Below, one piece after another: positions 46,660 to 55,417 of a stretch of 64,000 nucleotides of DNA (its first letter is position 1; each line of letters begins with the position of its first letter). The DNA comes from Parabacteroides sp. PF5-9 (lineage in GTDB: Bacteria > Bacteroidota > Bacteroidia > Bacteroidales > Tannerellaceae). Under the pieces are notes generated by a model. That model was not told where the DNA came from. It searched no databases and worked only from the letters and a program-made list of their open reading frames with translations. The stretch lies in NCBI RefSeq assembly GCF_029893105.1, contig NZ_JARXWG010000020.1, positions 1 to 64,000 on the forward strand. Reading direction: 5' to 3'. The position numbers and the translations under genes are program-made.

Positions 46660-49131
46660 TTATTCAACCGGAATAAAAATACTATTTATCCGATCTCCTT
46701 TGATAGCAACAATATTCTTACCTTTATTTTTTATAAGTTTAATACGGGCACGTCCATTATATGCCTGCACTTTTTTAGAACCGCTGGATGTTCCCCGGTT
46801 TATGATCAGATGACCATCTCCGACAGAGTCAAAATAAATATAATCGCGCGAAGTGAGGCTAACGACTCCATTTTCATCAATCAATGCAGCTTCTATCCAG
46901 ACATATTCATCAGTCTCTTCGATGATTGAAGCTGTCAGTTGTGTAGGAGAACCAAACGTTCTTGTTTCATACTCAAATGTAATTTCATCTTCCACCCGTT
47001 CTTTTCCTTTTTTACCAATGGCTTTAATCGTATTAGTGCCTGATTTGAATACAGATTCCCAGCGCAATCCTGCGGCAGGAAAATCTTGTGAGTTACGTTT
47101 TTGCTTACCTAAACTTTCTCCGTTAACAAACAACTCCACCTCTTCACAATTAGAATATACTTTCATCATTTTCTTTTCATTGGCCTTTCCCCACCTGACA
47201 GGCCATGAATGTCCGTATATGTGAATCATTGGTTTTTCAGTCCAATAAGATTGAAAAACATAATAACTCTCTTTAGGTGTAAAATCCCGTTCGATGACTC
47301 CTTTTTGATTCATATAAGGCACCGGATTTTCCGGTCTGACAGGAGTTGAGAAGTCTTTAAAAGGCCAATAGGCCGCACCTGTAAGCCAAGGCATTGTTTC
47401 TTGTTCTTTCAGATGCCAGTCAATCAGGTCACAGATATAAGATTCACTCCAGTCGCCATCTTTAGAAACGCGAGCTGCTCCTCCGTATAAAGACGCATCC
47501 CCGGCGCGTTCATCGGCTCCCTGACCGGAAACGATATTCTGAAGGTTCTCAAATATATTTTCTGCATGTCGCCGTGCATGACTATCACCACCCCATTCCA
47601 CATGCAGGAAATGATTTACTTTTTGCATTTCTGTATGTGATACATCTTTATATTCGGTATACACTCCGCGATACCAACCGGCCCAGATGGAAGGTGAGTA
47701 GACATCCACAATATCGCTGCAAAATTCGCAACGGCGGATAGCCGTTTTCCGGCTATTGTCCAATTGATGAGCCAGATCATGCAACTCTTTCATAAATGCC
47801 CGGATAGCATCTTTTTCAAAATAGCTAAAATCATTTGGCCAGTCATTTTCATTTCCCAGTCCCCAAATGATAACCGAAGGATGATTACGATGTTGAGTGA
47901 CCATATTCGTTAACATCCGCCTGGCTTGTATTTTATAACTTTCACCACCTAATCCACCACGACACCAGGGTATTTCTTCCCAGACAAGTATGCCTAACTC
48001 ATCACATAAATTGAGTATAATTTCCGATTGCTGATAATGCCCCAAGCGGATAAAATTGACACCCATCCGTTTCATCATTTCAATCTCGGTTCTCATCATC
48101 GCTTCCGTCATTGCTTGTCCTACGCCGGCATGATCTTCATGACGGTGTGTTCCGCGAAGCAGTAATCGTTTTCCATTGAGATAAAACGGCCCTTTCTCTT
48201 TGAATTCAAAATGACGGAAACCAAAACATTCTTTTGCGGTAACACTTTCTCCTTCTACATCCAGTTTTAATTCGCAGGTGTAGAGGTTGGGATTATCTAC
48301 ATCCCATAAAATCGGATTTTTTATAGAGATTTCAGTGATAAACTGTTTTCCTAACGGAAGTATATCCTGAAGCTGTTTATTAAAAACAATTTTTTTATTC
48401 GGATCATAAACAGTCACTTGTATGTTTGCCTTTTTTATATCCGCCGGATTATGAAAAGAGGCATTAATCGTTAAGATCCCCTCTTTCAGACTTGTTGATA
48501 ATCCGGCATCTAACTGTATGTATTGAAAGGATGTTTTCGGCACATAGACCAGATTGACATACCGGTACAGCCCACCATAAACATTAAAATCGGATAAATC
48601 AGAAGGAATCATCTCCAGATCTCTTGAATTGTCACAACGAATTGAAAGGGGAATCTTTCCTCCGAACCGCTCTGTTAATCCTTTGTCTTTTTTAAACGCT
48701 TCAACCGCATCTGTTATATCAAGCGTCCACTCATCATATCCACCAATATGTTCACCCACTTTAGTCGTATAAAGATATACTTCCGTTTTCTGACCGGCAC
48801 CTTCAAAATCAAGTAGAACTCTACCGTCGGCATACGGATTCTCTATATCCAACAATGTCTTATACCATCCCGCCCCCTGATAATAATTGACATCAGGATC
48901 TACAGCATCTTCTGCATTGAAACAATGAGGCAGTGTAACCTTTTCCCAAAGAGGTACGGTTTCCGGATTTCCCGGATTAGCAGGACGTACAGCCTCCCAT
49001 ATACCTCCAAGATCACCTTTCAGGTATTCCCAATTCTCAGTCAATCGAATTTTATGGGTTGTCGGCACTTTCCCTGTAGCAGAGTATAAAGAACAAAGTA
49101 ATAGACAGCTTAGTAGAATAGATCTCATCAT
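46660..49131 (-). CDS. GH2-family glycoside hydrolase (beta-galactosidase-like)
   Basis: The 823-residue protein has a signal peptide (about 1-20). A GH2 sugar-binding domain follows (about 25-205, with WYKTLLDIENPYADGRVLLDFEGAGQKTEVYLY), then an immunoglobulin-like domain (about 210-310). The TIM barrel (about 315-610) has the acid/base Glu in WGLGNENDW and the nucleophile Glu in FLHVEWGGD. A C-terminal beta region of DUF4982 type ends it. It is exported, so it trims oligosaccharides in the periplasm or at the surface. The substrate (beta-galactoside or other) is not determinable. I start at the ATG at 49131, which yields a proper signal peptide; the 16-residue upstream extension lacks one. 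Confidence 0.9.
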   Translation of the reverse strand: MMRSILLSCLLLCSLYSATGKVPTTHKIRLTENWEYLKGDLGGIWEAVRPANPGNPETVPLWEKVTLPHCFNAEDAVDPDVNYYQGAGWYKTLLDIENPYADGRVLLDFEGAGQKTEVYLYTTKVGEHIGGYDEWTLDITDAVEAFKKDKGLTERFGGKIPLSIRCDNSRDLEMIPSDLSDFNVYGGLYRYVNLVYVPKTSFQYIQLDAGLSTSLKEGILTINASFHNPADIKKANIQVTVYDPNKKIVFNKQLQDILPLGKQFITEISIKNPILWDVDNPNLYTCELKLDVEGESVTAKECFGFRHFEFKEKGPFYLNGKRLLLRGTHRHEDHAGVGQAMTEAMMRTEIEMMKRMGVNFIRLGHYQQSEIILNLCDELGILVWEEIPWCRGGLGGESYKIQARRMLTNMVTQHRNHPSVIIWGLGNENDWPNDFSYFEKDAIRAFMKELHDLAHQLDNSRKTAIRRCEFCSDIVDVYSPSIWAGWYRGVYTEYKDVSHTEMQKVNHFLHVEWGGDSHARRHAENIFENLQNIVSGQGADERAGDASLYGGAARVSKDGDWSESYICDLIDWHLKEQETMPWLTGAAYWPFKDFSTPVRPENPVPYMNQKGVIERDFTPKESYYVFQSYWTEKPMIHIYGHSWPVRWGKANEKKMMKVYSNCEEVELFVNGESLGKQKRNSQDFPAAGLRWESVFKSGTNTIKAIGKKGKERVEDEITFEYETRTFGSPTQLTASIIEETDEYVWIEAALIDENGVVSLTSRDYIYFDSVGDGHLIINRGTSSGSKKVQAYNGRARIKLIKNKGKNIVAIKGDRINSIFIPVE

Positions 49132-49256
49132 TTTAAGTATTAATATCAAAATGTTATTCCGGTGAGTGTTTGCGTACACACCACGAAATATTCTTCAAGC
49201 AATTCCGGTATAATGATCAAAAATATGGTCGGGGAATGTTGCTGAAAGAAGCCACA

Positions 49257-49288
49257 AAAATAGGAAAAGATTTATTATCGCCTATTTT
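49257..49288 (-). terminator. Probable terminator of the ykvA-like gene
   Basis: An 8-bp A/T-rich stem (49257-49264 with 49281-49288) overlaps the stop codon, with CCTATTTTTG on the minus strand. Weak but correctly placed. Confidence 0.4.
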
Positions 49289-49680
49289 CAGACCTTATTT
49301 GTTTGTAAAATTTCGGTCACTTTATGATCCGCCTTAGCTTTGATTTCAGGGGTAACACTATCATTGACCAATTTCAAGGCCAATGCCATTACGGCTATAT
49401 CATCTGTAAAACCGATAACAGGCAGAATACTTTCAGGAATGAGGTCGACAGGTAAAATAAAGTATCCCAAAGCACCTACAATATAGGCTTTATGTTTGAA
49501 AGGAACTTTATCATCCTCAAGCAGATAATAAAGAATAAGTGCCGGACGAAGTACTGTTGCACCTACTTTCCGGGCAATACGGAATATTTTATCCCAAAAG
49601 TTCTTTTTAGAATAATGCTTCCCATATTTTTCTATCTCGTTAATCTCTTCAAAAGAGACATCTTCAATCCTTTTTGTCAT
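49288..49680 (-). CDS. YkvA-family (DUF1232) membrane protein
   Basis: The 130-residue protein contains the DUF1232 core (about 45-105): PALILYYLLEDDKVPFKHKAYIVGALGYFILPVDLIPESILPVIGFTDDIAVMALAL, with the family signature ILPxDLIPE and a conserved GFTDD. Two hydrophobic segments suggest a small inner-membrane protein. The family has no well established biochemical function. The N-terminal 40 residues are charged and cytoplasmic. It is monocistronic, divergent from the response-regulator gene 480 bp away across a 22-bp phased array. Confidence 0.88.
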   Translation of the reverse strand: MTKRIEDVSFEEINEIEKYGKHYSKKNFWDKIFRIARKVGATVLRPALILYYLLEDDKVPFKHKAYIVGALGYFILPVDLIPESILPVIGFTDDIAVMALALKLVNDSVTPEIKAKADHKVTEILQTNKV

Positions 49681-49886
49681 AAATGTTTATCTCTTGGTTG
49701 TTTTCCTTCATACAAAACTAAGAAAAATAATCACTCTTTGAATATGAAAGGATTAGTTTAACAACTCATCAGATTATTTCACTTTTACTTGTTTTATAAT
49801 CGTTCCTCGCTCTGTTTCTTAATTTGTACACACAGTTTTGAGAACTATCTACTCCCCTTTCCGGAGCCATTTCGAACACTTTTCTG

Positions 49887-49968
49887 TTAGAGGTACCTCT
49901 AAATAATTTTAGACGTACCTCTAAACAGATTTACACCTACCTCTAAATCAATTTAGAGGTACGTCTAA
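49887..49968. repeat. 22-bp phased palindrome array, family A, copy 3
   Basis: Units start at 49887, 49909, 49931 and 49953, exactly 22 bp apart. In order they are the perfect palindrome TTAGAGGTACCTCTAA, then TTAGACGTACCTCTAA, TTACACCTACCTCTAA and TTAGAGGTACGTCTAA. Flanks are CTTTTCTG on the left and CCAAAAAG on the right. It lies in the divergent gap between the ykvA-like gene and the two-component system. Apart from this array and the promoter at 50108 I see nothing else in that 480-bp gap. Confidence 0.9.
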
Positions 49969-50107
49969 CCAAAAAGTGGTTTACTTCATGTAATACAGTC
50001 AATACGATCCGACAAAAAAGCCTTCACTATAACCCTTAAATACGAGATACTCATTCACGCTCTTAAAGCAAATTCAGAAATTCCAGTTTTTTGCCAAAAT
50101 GTTTACT

Positions 50108-50115
50108 TACCTTTG
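50108..50115 (+). promoter_or_regulatory. -7 box for the two-component operon
   Basis: TACCTTTG, about 45 bases before the response-regulator ATG. A TTTG lies only 14 bp upstream, which is too close for a standard -33 box. Confidence 0.5.
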
Positions 50116-50160
50116 TAAATTAAGCATTTATAAGAACCGATCGTAATAAAAAACATATAT

Positions 50161-50841
50161 ATGAAGATTCTGGTAGTAGAAGATGAAGACGCCTTGCGGG
50201 AAGTGATTGTCCGTTCACTGGAAAAGGAACGTTATCTGGTAGAATGTGTGGCTAATTACCAAGAAGCCATGTTCAAAATCAATGACTACGACTACGATTG
50301 CATCATATTGGATATCATGCTGCCGGGTGGCAGCGGACTATCGATACTGGAAGAATTAAAAAAATGTCATAAAAAAGAAAGTGTCATTATCATCTCAGCC
50401 AAAGATTCACTCGAAGATAAAATAACGGGATTAGATTTAGGAGCCGATGATTATCTGACCAAACCATTTCATCTGGCAGAACTAAATGCACGCATCAAGT
50501 CTGTCGTTCGCCGCAAACAACAAGACGGAGAGATGAACCTTATATTGGCAAATATCACCCTCTACCCCGATCGACATGCCGTTTTTATTGAAAACAAAGA
50601 ATTAGAACTCAATCGGAAAGAATTTGACTTACTCTATTACTTTATTACCAATCCCAACCGCGTGATCAGCAAAAGTGCTTTAGCAGAATCTGTTTGGGGA
50701 GACTATATCGATCAGGCAGACAGTCTGGATTTTATATACAGTCAAGTCAAAAATCTTAGGAAAAAACTAAAAACAGCAGGTGCTACCCCTGAAATTAAAG
50801 CAGTTTATGGATTTGGATATAAAATGATAAGTGAAGATTAA
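50161..50841 (+). CDS. OmpR-family response regulator
   Basis: The 226-residue regulator has a receiver domain (about 1-115), with acidic pocket EDED, phosphoacceptor Asp51 in IILDIMLPGG, the switch Ser in IIISAKD and Lys101 in YLTKPF. A winged-helix DNA-binding domain follows (about 128-225), with LELNRKEFDLLYYFITNPNRVISKSALAESVWGD. It is followed within 1 bp by the histidine kinase gene. Likely targets are its own operon and the PepSY-like genes just downstream (inference). Confidence 0.95.
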   Translation: MKILVVEDEDALREVIVRSLEKERYLVECVANYQEAMFKINDYDYDCIILDIMLPGGSGLSILEELKKCHKKESVIIISAKDSLEDKITGLDLGADDYLTKPFHLAELNARIKSVVRRKQQDGEMNLILANITLYPDRHAVFIENKELELNRKEFDLLYYFITNPNRVISKSALAESVWGDYIDQADSLDFIYSQVKNLRKKLKTAGATPEIKAVYGFGYKMISED

Positions 50842-50842
50842 A

Positions 50843-52111
50843 ATGAAACTAATACATTACACCATACGCAATTTATTTGTACCCCTATTAATCATCATGA
50901 CCGTCTGGGCATTTGTGTTTTACATCCTTGTACTGCATGAAGTAAATGATGAAACAAATGATACCCTACAAAACTATAAAGAGATTATCATCAAACAAGC
51001 TTTAGCCGACACCACCTTCCTGAAAGACCATATCGGCCTGATGAATAGCTATTATATACGTGAAATACCGGCAGATCAAGCCAATCTGAGCAAAGATGAA
51101 TTCTATGATGATACAAAATACATTGAAATAGAAAACGAACATGAACCCATTCGTGTTTTACGCACAAGCTTCATGACTCCCAATGAAAAATACTATGAAC
51201 TCAAAATAGAAATATCCACATTAGAAAAAGAAGACCTGACCGAAACAGTTCTATGGGCAACAATTATTCTTTATATTTTGTTGATTTGCTGTATTTTATT
51301 GGTGACCCATTCGGTCTTCAAAAAAAGTTTTATCCCATTATACACCATCTTAGATTGGTTGCGTCGTTATCATCCGGCTAAACCATCAGAACCATTAGTC
51401 AATCAGACATCCATAGAAGAATTTAATATCTTGAATCAAGCCTTTAGAGATGCAACCGAGCGAGGTATAAAAGTCTATGAAGAACAAAAACAATTTGTCG
51501 AAAATGCCTCCCATGAATTACAGACTCCTATTGCCGTCTGTATGAATAAACTAGAATTACTCAGTGAAAATCAGGATTGTACCGAAGAACAACTCGCCGA
51601 AATCGCAGATATTTATCGTACCCTACAAGGCATCTCTAAAATGAATAAATCATTACTCTTGTTATCACGCATTGAAAACAAACAGTTCCCCGATGAAGAA
51701 GAAGTCAACATCACCCAACTCGTACAATCAGTAACAAATGAGTTTATAGAAATGTATGAAAACAAAAATATACAACTCTATTTTATAAAAGAAGAACCAC
51801 TAAGCTGTATCATGAATCCCGCTTTAGCACAAACAATGATTAAAAACCTGGTTCGAAACGCATTTATACATAATATCCCCGAAGGAGAAATTTATATTCA
51901 AATAACAACAGATTCATTAAGTATAGAAAATACAAGCGATAGCCCCGAACTAAACCGGGATAAACTATTTAAACGTTTCGGTAAACAAAGTAATCGACCC
52001 GATTCCACCGGTTTAGGTTTAGCCGTAATTCAATCAATAGCACTCATTTACAAGATAGACCTTACATATACATATAATGGAAAACATCGGTTTATTTTAA
52101 CATTTAAGTAA
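50843..52111 (+). CDS. Sensor histidine kinase
   Basis: The 422-residue membrane kinase has a first membrane helix (about 11-31), a periplasmic sensor region of about 100 residues (32-133, no recognised domain) and a second helix (about 136-155). The HisKA domain has the phosphoacceptor His224 in NASHELQTPIAV, and the ATPase domain has NLVRNAFIHN (N box) and DSTGLGLAV (G box). I start it at the ATG at 50843, just after the regulator stop codon; a GTG four codons earlier overlaps the regulator. It works with the upstream response regulator. Confidence 0.94.
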   Translation: MKLIHYTIRNLFVPLLIIMTVWAFVFYILVLHEVNDETNDTLQNYKEIIIKQALADTTFLKDHIGLMNSYYIREIPADQANLSKDEFYDDTKYIEIENEHEPIRVLRTSFMTPNEKYYELKIEISTLEKEDLTETVLWATIILYILLICCILLVTHSVFKKSFIPLYTILDWLRRYHPAKPSEPLVNQTSIEEFNILNQAFRDATERGIKVYEEQKQFVENASHELQTPIAVCMNKLELLSENQDCTEEQLAEIADIYRTLQGISKMNKSLLLLSRIENKQFPDEEEVNITQLVQSVTNEFIEMYENKNIQLYFIKEEPLSCIMNPALAQTMIKNLVRNAFIHNIPEGEIYIQITTDSLSIENTSDSPELNRDKLFKRFGKQSNRPDSTGLGLAVIQSIALIYKIDLTYTYNGKHRFILTFK

Positions 52112-52176
52112 ACAACTATTCCAAAATCTTTCCCAAAAGTTCCTCTTTCTTTGTCATAAATTTAAAGAAAGAAGAT

Positions 52177-52620
52177 ATGAAAAAAATTAGTTCACTCGTG
52201 ATTATCCTATTCCTGTCTGTTTTCTCCGCAATCGCAGATAATGACAGGATTACACAAGATGTGTCGGAACTACCCATAGAAAGTCGGGAATTCATCTCTA
52301 CACATTTTACCCAGACAGAAATCTCACACATAAAAATTGAAAAAAATCTGATCGGAATTAAAAACTATGATGTGATCCTGACAGATGGAACAAACATCGA
52401 ATTCAACCGATCAGGCAAATGGACAGATATAGATAGGCGTAAACAACCCATCCCAACAGTACTCATACCAGCGACAATAGCTGCTTATGTTAAAACCAAT
52501 TTCAGTGATAAGCAAATCACCTCTATCGAAAGAGAAACCCGTGAATGGAGTGTAAAATTAGATAATGGACTCGAATTAACCTTTAATAAAAAAGGACAAC
52601 TCATTGAAATAGACGACTAA
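52177..52620 (+). CDS. PepSY-like periplasmic protein
   Basis: The 147-residue protein has a signal peptide (about 1-20, cut after IADN or nearby) and two tandem PepSY-like (DUF2874-type) repeats. Each has the pattern LPxxxxxFIxxHF...I.I.KN...Y.V.LTDGT.IEFNRSGKW.D (about 25-85 and 95-147). In Bacteroidetes such proteins often follow a two-component system and are thought to be secreted, possibly as inhibitors or sensors; the exact role is unknown. It is 65 bp after the kinase gene. Confidence 0.85.
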   Translation: MKKISSLVIILFLSVFSAIADNDRITQDVSELPIESREFISTHFTQTEISHIKIEKNLIGIKNYDVILTDGTNIEFNRSGKWTDIDRRKQPIPTVLIPATIAAYVKTNFSDKQITSIERETREWSVKLDNGLELTFNKKGQLIEIDD

Positions 52621-52654
52621 ATAACAAGAAGTACAACAATAAAAAATCAAAAGT

Positions 52655-53482
52655 ATGAAAACAAAACTATTCATTCTAACAGGCTGTCTATCCGCCCTTT
52701 CAGTAATAACAAGCTGTGATGATGATCATCACTTTACACCGGAAAATACAGTAGTAAATGCCTTTAATCTGCAATATCCAAATGCAGAAAGAGTAGAGTG
52801 GGAAACAAAAGCTGGTTTTAAAGTCGCAGACTTCATCTTAAATACCCATCAAACAGAAGCATGGTTCGACTACGACGGAAGCTGGCTTTTAACGGAAACA
52901 GACCTTACCTTCAACGAACTGCCAGCCGAAGTACAAAAAAGCTTTAACGAAAGCCCCTATCAATCATGGCATATTGATGATGTAGATCAACTTGAACGCG
53001 TAAATGCAGCCCTCATCTATGTCATTGAAGTAGAACAAGGAAAAGAAGAATACGACCTCTATTATTCCGAAGAAGGAACCTTGATAAAAGAAGTCAATGA
53101 CCATACAAATGCAGAACATATCCCTGTTGTTATACCAGGTACAATCATCGACGAAATCAAACGAATGTATCCCAATGCAGTTATCCGGGATATCGATAAA
53201 AAAGGTACTTTCTTTGAATTTGAAATCCAGGACGGACACATTGAACGCGAACTGCTCTTCAATAGCGAACAAAAATGGGTAAGTACAACCTGGGACATTC
53301 GTCAGGCTGATGTGCCGGCCATTGTACTCGAAACCCTTAAACAATCACAATACAACAACTATAAAATAGATGACATAGAAGCTATGCAAAAGCCCGAAGG
53401 GATGTATTACATCTTTGAATTAGAATCAGGAAACAAAGAAATATATCTGACAATAGATGCAACAGGAACCATAATCATCTAA
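52655..53482 (+). CDS. PepSY-like lipoprotein with multiple repeats
   Basis: The 275-residue lipoprotein (Cys21 in VITSCDDDHH) has a His/Asp-rich tether and about four PepSY-like units. Each is a beta-beta-alpha module such as VVNAFNLQYPNAERVEWETKAGFKVADFIL...EAWFDYDGSWLLTETDL, and similar units start near 80, 155 and 220. It is 34 bp after the smaller PepSY-like gene and clearly related to it. The acidic, surface-exposed nature suggests ligand or metal binding, but this is inference. Confidence 0.85.
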   Translation: MKTKLFILTGCLSALSVITSCDDDHHFTPENTVVNAFNLQYPNAERVEWETKAGFKVADFILNTHQTEAWFDYDGSWLLTETDLTFNELPAEVQKSFNESPYQSWHIDDVDQLERVNAALIYVIEVEQGKEEYDLYYSEEGTLIKEVNDHTNAEHIPVVIPGTIIDEIKRMYPNAVIRDIDKKGTFFEFEIQDGHIERELLFNSEQKWVSTTWDIRQADVPAIVLETLKQSQYNNYKIDDIEAMQKPEGMYYIFELESGNKEIYLTIDATGTIII

Positions 53483-53509
53483 AGACAACTCTCAGATTCA
53501 AACCATACA

Positions 53510-53600
53510 AAGAGGGTATCCAAAAAGAACAGCAGATTTTTGAATGAGTTATAACATATAACCTCATCCAAACATTTTCTAACTTTTTGAATACCCTCTT
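53510..53600. repeat. 91-bp imperfect palindrome, MITE-like
   Basis: Outer inverted repeats of 18 bp with one mismatch (53510-53527, AAGAGGGTATCCAAAAAG, and 53583-53600) enclose a second inverted repeat (about 53538-53553 and 53557-53570, TTTGAATGAGTTATA type). There is no coding capacity. Size and nested symmetry suggest a miniature inverted-repeat element or a long hairpin. It lacks a T-tract, so it is not a standard terminator, and I see no convincing target-site duplication. Confidence 0.5.
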
Positions 53601-53615
53601 CTATTCGATATCTAT

Positions 53616-53623
53616 TATCTTTG
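53616..53623 (+). promoter_or_regulatory. -7 box for the outer-membrane barrel gene
   Basis: TATCTTTG 46 bases before the ATG at 53670 gives this gene its own transcription start after the palindrome, separate from the PepSY genes. Confidence 0.5.
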
Positions 53624-53669
53624 CCGCCCGTAATCCAGTCTGAACACAGATGAAACAAATCAAAAGAAA

Positions 53670-54395
53670 ATGAAGAAGACAACAATAACTCGTTATACGA
53701 TTACCAGTATACTGATTATAGCCATATCCACACCTCTTTTCGCACAAGAAAAGAAAATATTTGAAATAACCCCTGCCGTAGATCTCGTTAGCAGTTATGT
53801 CTGGAGAGGAGGCTATGAAACAGGAGCATCCATACAACCCACATTAACATTTACTTATGATCGTCTCTCTCTCGAAGCCTGGGGATCTACCGATTTCTCC
53901 ACCGCCTCAGATGAACATAGAAGCAAAGAAATCAACCTGACTTTAGGATATGAAATCAAAGGATTCAATGTCGCACTGATAGACTACTGGTGGTCGGGAG
54001 AAGGAGCCCGATACGGACGATACTCTACCGATCACTATTTCGAAGCAGTTATCAGTTACCACTTTGGCGAATCTTTTCCACTCGCCTTGAGTTGGAATAC
54101 ATTCTTTGCCGGAGGAGACAAAAACGAAAAAGGAGATCAAAACTACTCTACCTACATCGAAGCGACGTATGATTTCAATCTCTTAGGAGTTGAACTTACA
54201 CCAGCTATCGGCATCTCCCCCTGGACAGGGATGTACAACAAAACAGGAAAAACAGGATTTGCTATTCCCGCCATCTCCCTGACAGCAACCAAAGAAATCC
54301 GAATAACAGACACATTCTCCCTCCCCTTATTTACCCAGGCAGTCGTATCCCCCGAAAATGATGATGTTTTTCTCGTCGTAGGAATTAGTTTTTAA
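53670..54395 (+). CDS. Predicted outer-membrane beta-barrel protein
   Basis: The 241-residue protein has a signal peptide (about 1-25, LFAQ). Alternating-hydrophobicity strands throughout (VDLVSSYVWRGGYETGASIQPTLTFTYDRLSLEAWGSTDF...) end in the aromatic C-terminal residue Phe (VGISF), typical of outer-membrane barrels. The opening SSYVWRG motif is common in a family of putative channel proteins (TorF/Gcw_chp-like). Roughly ten strands are expected. Substrate unknown. It has its own promoter, but the same direction as the two-component/PepSY genes. Confidence 0.75.
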   Translation: MKKTTITRYTITSILIIAISTPLFAQEKKIFEITPAVDLVSSYVWRGGYETGASIQPTLTFTYDRLSLEAWGSTDFSTASDEHRSKEINLTLGYEIKGFNVALIDYWWSGEGARYGRYSTDHYFEAVISYHFGESFPLALSWNTFFAGGDKNEKGDQNYSTYIEATYDFNLLGVELTPAIGISPWTGMYNKTGKTGFAIPAISLTATKEIRITDTFSLPLFTQAVVSPENDDVFLVVGISF

Positions 54396-54427
54396 AAAAA
54401 GCAATCAAGAGTGTGAGTTCTCTATAT

Positions 54428-54940
54428 TTATTTGATAAGGATTACTCGGCTGGACTTATCCGAAATCTGCCATTTCAATTCATCATTAACATAGACTTTT
54501 GTAACAATCTCACGGTATTTTTTATCACTTTCACGCCATTCATAGCGTAATGTATCACGATCTGTATTATTCCATTCAACAATTGTCAATGTTTCTTTTT
54601 CTAAGAAGTTATAATACCCTTTAACAGTTGTACTATATTGTTTCGTATAGGTATCTGTTTCAATATCATTATCTCCTCCGTAATACTCATGAGAAAAAAA
54701 AATCGAATTTGCAGAATGATATACATGTTTCAGTTCATTGTTAATAACATGATAGACTGCAATTCTTTTTATCGCATTAGCATTTGTGTTTTTCGGATCT
54801 AACAGGTCATTCCCTTCTTTATCGAAAATAGAGATATCGATAGAGGAATATCTGACACCTCCCAGATCAACTGGAGCAGTATCCTCTTTACAGCTAATAA
54901 ATAGAATGAATAATATTAATGCCAATAGTTTACTTTTCAT
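54428..54940 (-). CDS. Lipoprotein, likely orphan partner of a C10 peptidase
   Basis: The 170-residue lipoprotein (Cys17 in LFISCKED) has no domain that I recognise. The body is rich in Tyr/Asp/Asn with beta-strand-like alternation (AIKRIAVYHVINNELKHVYHSANSIFFSHEYYGG). Immediately upstream (18 bp) is the C-terminal remnant of a C10 peptidase. In Bacteroides, C10 peptidase genes are often followed by small lipoprotein or staphostatin-like inhibitor genes, so this may have been the inhibitor or partner of the lost peptidase (inference). Confidence 0.7.
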   Translation of the reverse strand: MKSKLLALILFILFISCKEDTAPVDLGGVRYSSIDISIFDKEGNDLLDPKNTNANAIKRIAVYHVINNELKHVYHSANSIFFSHEYYGGDNDIETDTYTKQYSTTVKGYYNFLEKETLTIVEWNNTDRDTLRYEWRESDKKYREIVTKVYVNDELKWQISDKSSRVILIK

Positions 54941-54958
54941 AACTATAACCTATTTGTC

Positions 54959-55159
54959 TTAAGGATTTATTCCATATACCATTTGTAAATTCTGATTATA
55001 GGCTGTTCCATCTACATAAAAACCATTTGTGCCATAACTATACCAACCATCATGATCTGTGCCCCACCCCCAATTCATATGGAATTTTAAATATGTATAG
55101 CGTGTTTCATCTATACAAGTTTGCCATCTATGAGCACCATCACAAACCCATGTATTGGG
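54959..55159 (-). pseudogene. C-terminal remnant of a C10 (streptopain-like) peptidase
   Basis: The minus strand encodes an open segment of 66 codons with no start codon. An in-frame TAA at 55160-55162 bounds it upstream, and it ends in TAA at 54959. The translation includes TWVCDGAHRWQTC, YLKFHMNWGWGTDHDGWYSYG and QNLQMVYGINP. HxNWGWG...GWY is the hallmark end of C10 peptidases, where the catalytic His stands just before the WVxDG-like strand. The fragment begins right after that position, so both catalytic Cys and His are missing. Nothing further upstream (55163-55320, A/T rich) looks like the rest of the gene. It is a truncated, inactive remnant. Confidence 0.75.
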
Positions 55160-55316
55160 TTATGGCAAATATAGTTATATTCTTTTATTTTATATCTATT
55201 TGATAATAAATAATGTAATTTGAAATAAAATAGTATATTTTCGTCATTAATCATATCTGTAATACTCCATTCAACCAGTGTCTATAACAATAGCCAAAAT
55301 CTTCACTATCATTCTG

Positions 55317-55353
55317 AAAACAGAAAAGCCAGAATAAAACACCCTGGCCTTTC
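55317..55353 (-). terminator. Terminator of the GIN-domain gene
   Basis: Arms 55323-55332 and 55344-55353 form a 10-bp stem that has a mismatch on the plus strand but a G-U pair in minus-strand RNA, followed by TGTTTTC. It is 65 bases past the stop codon. Confidence 0.55.
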
Positions 55354-55417
55354 ACTTAATAATTGTATAACAACTGCTCAAAAAATGTGTATCACCTTTA
55401 TAATCTTATGCCTAATA

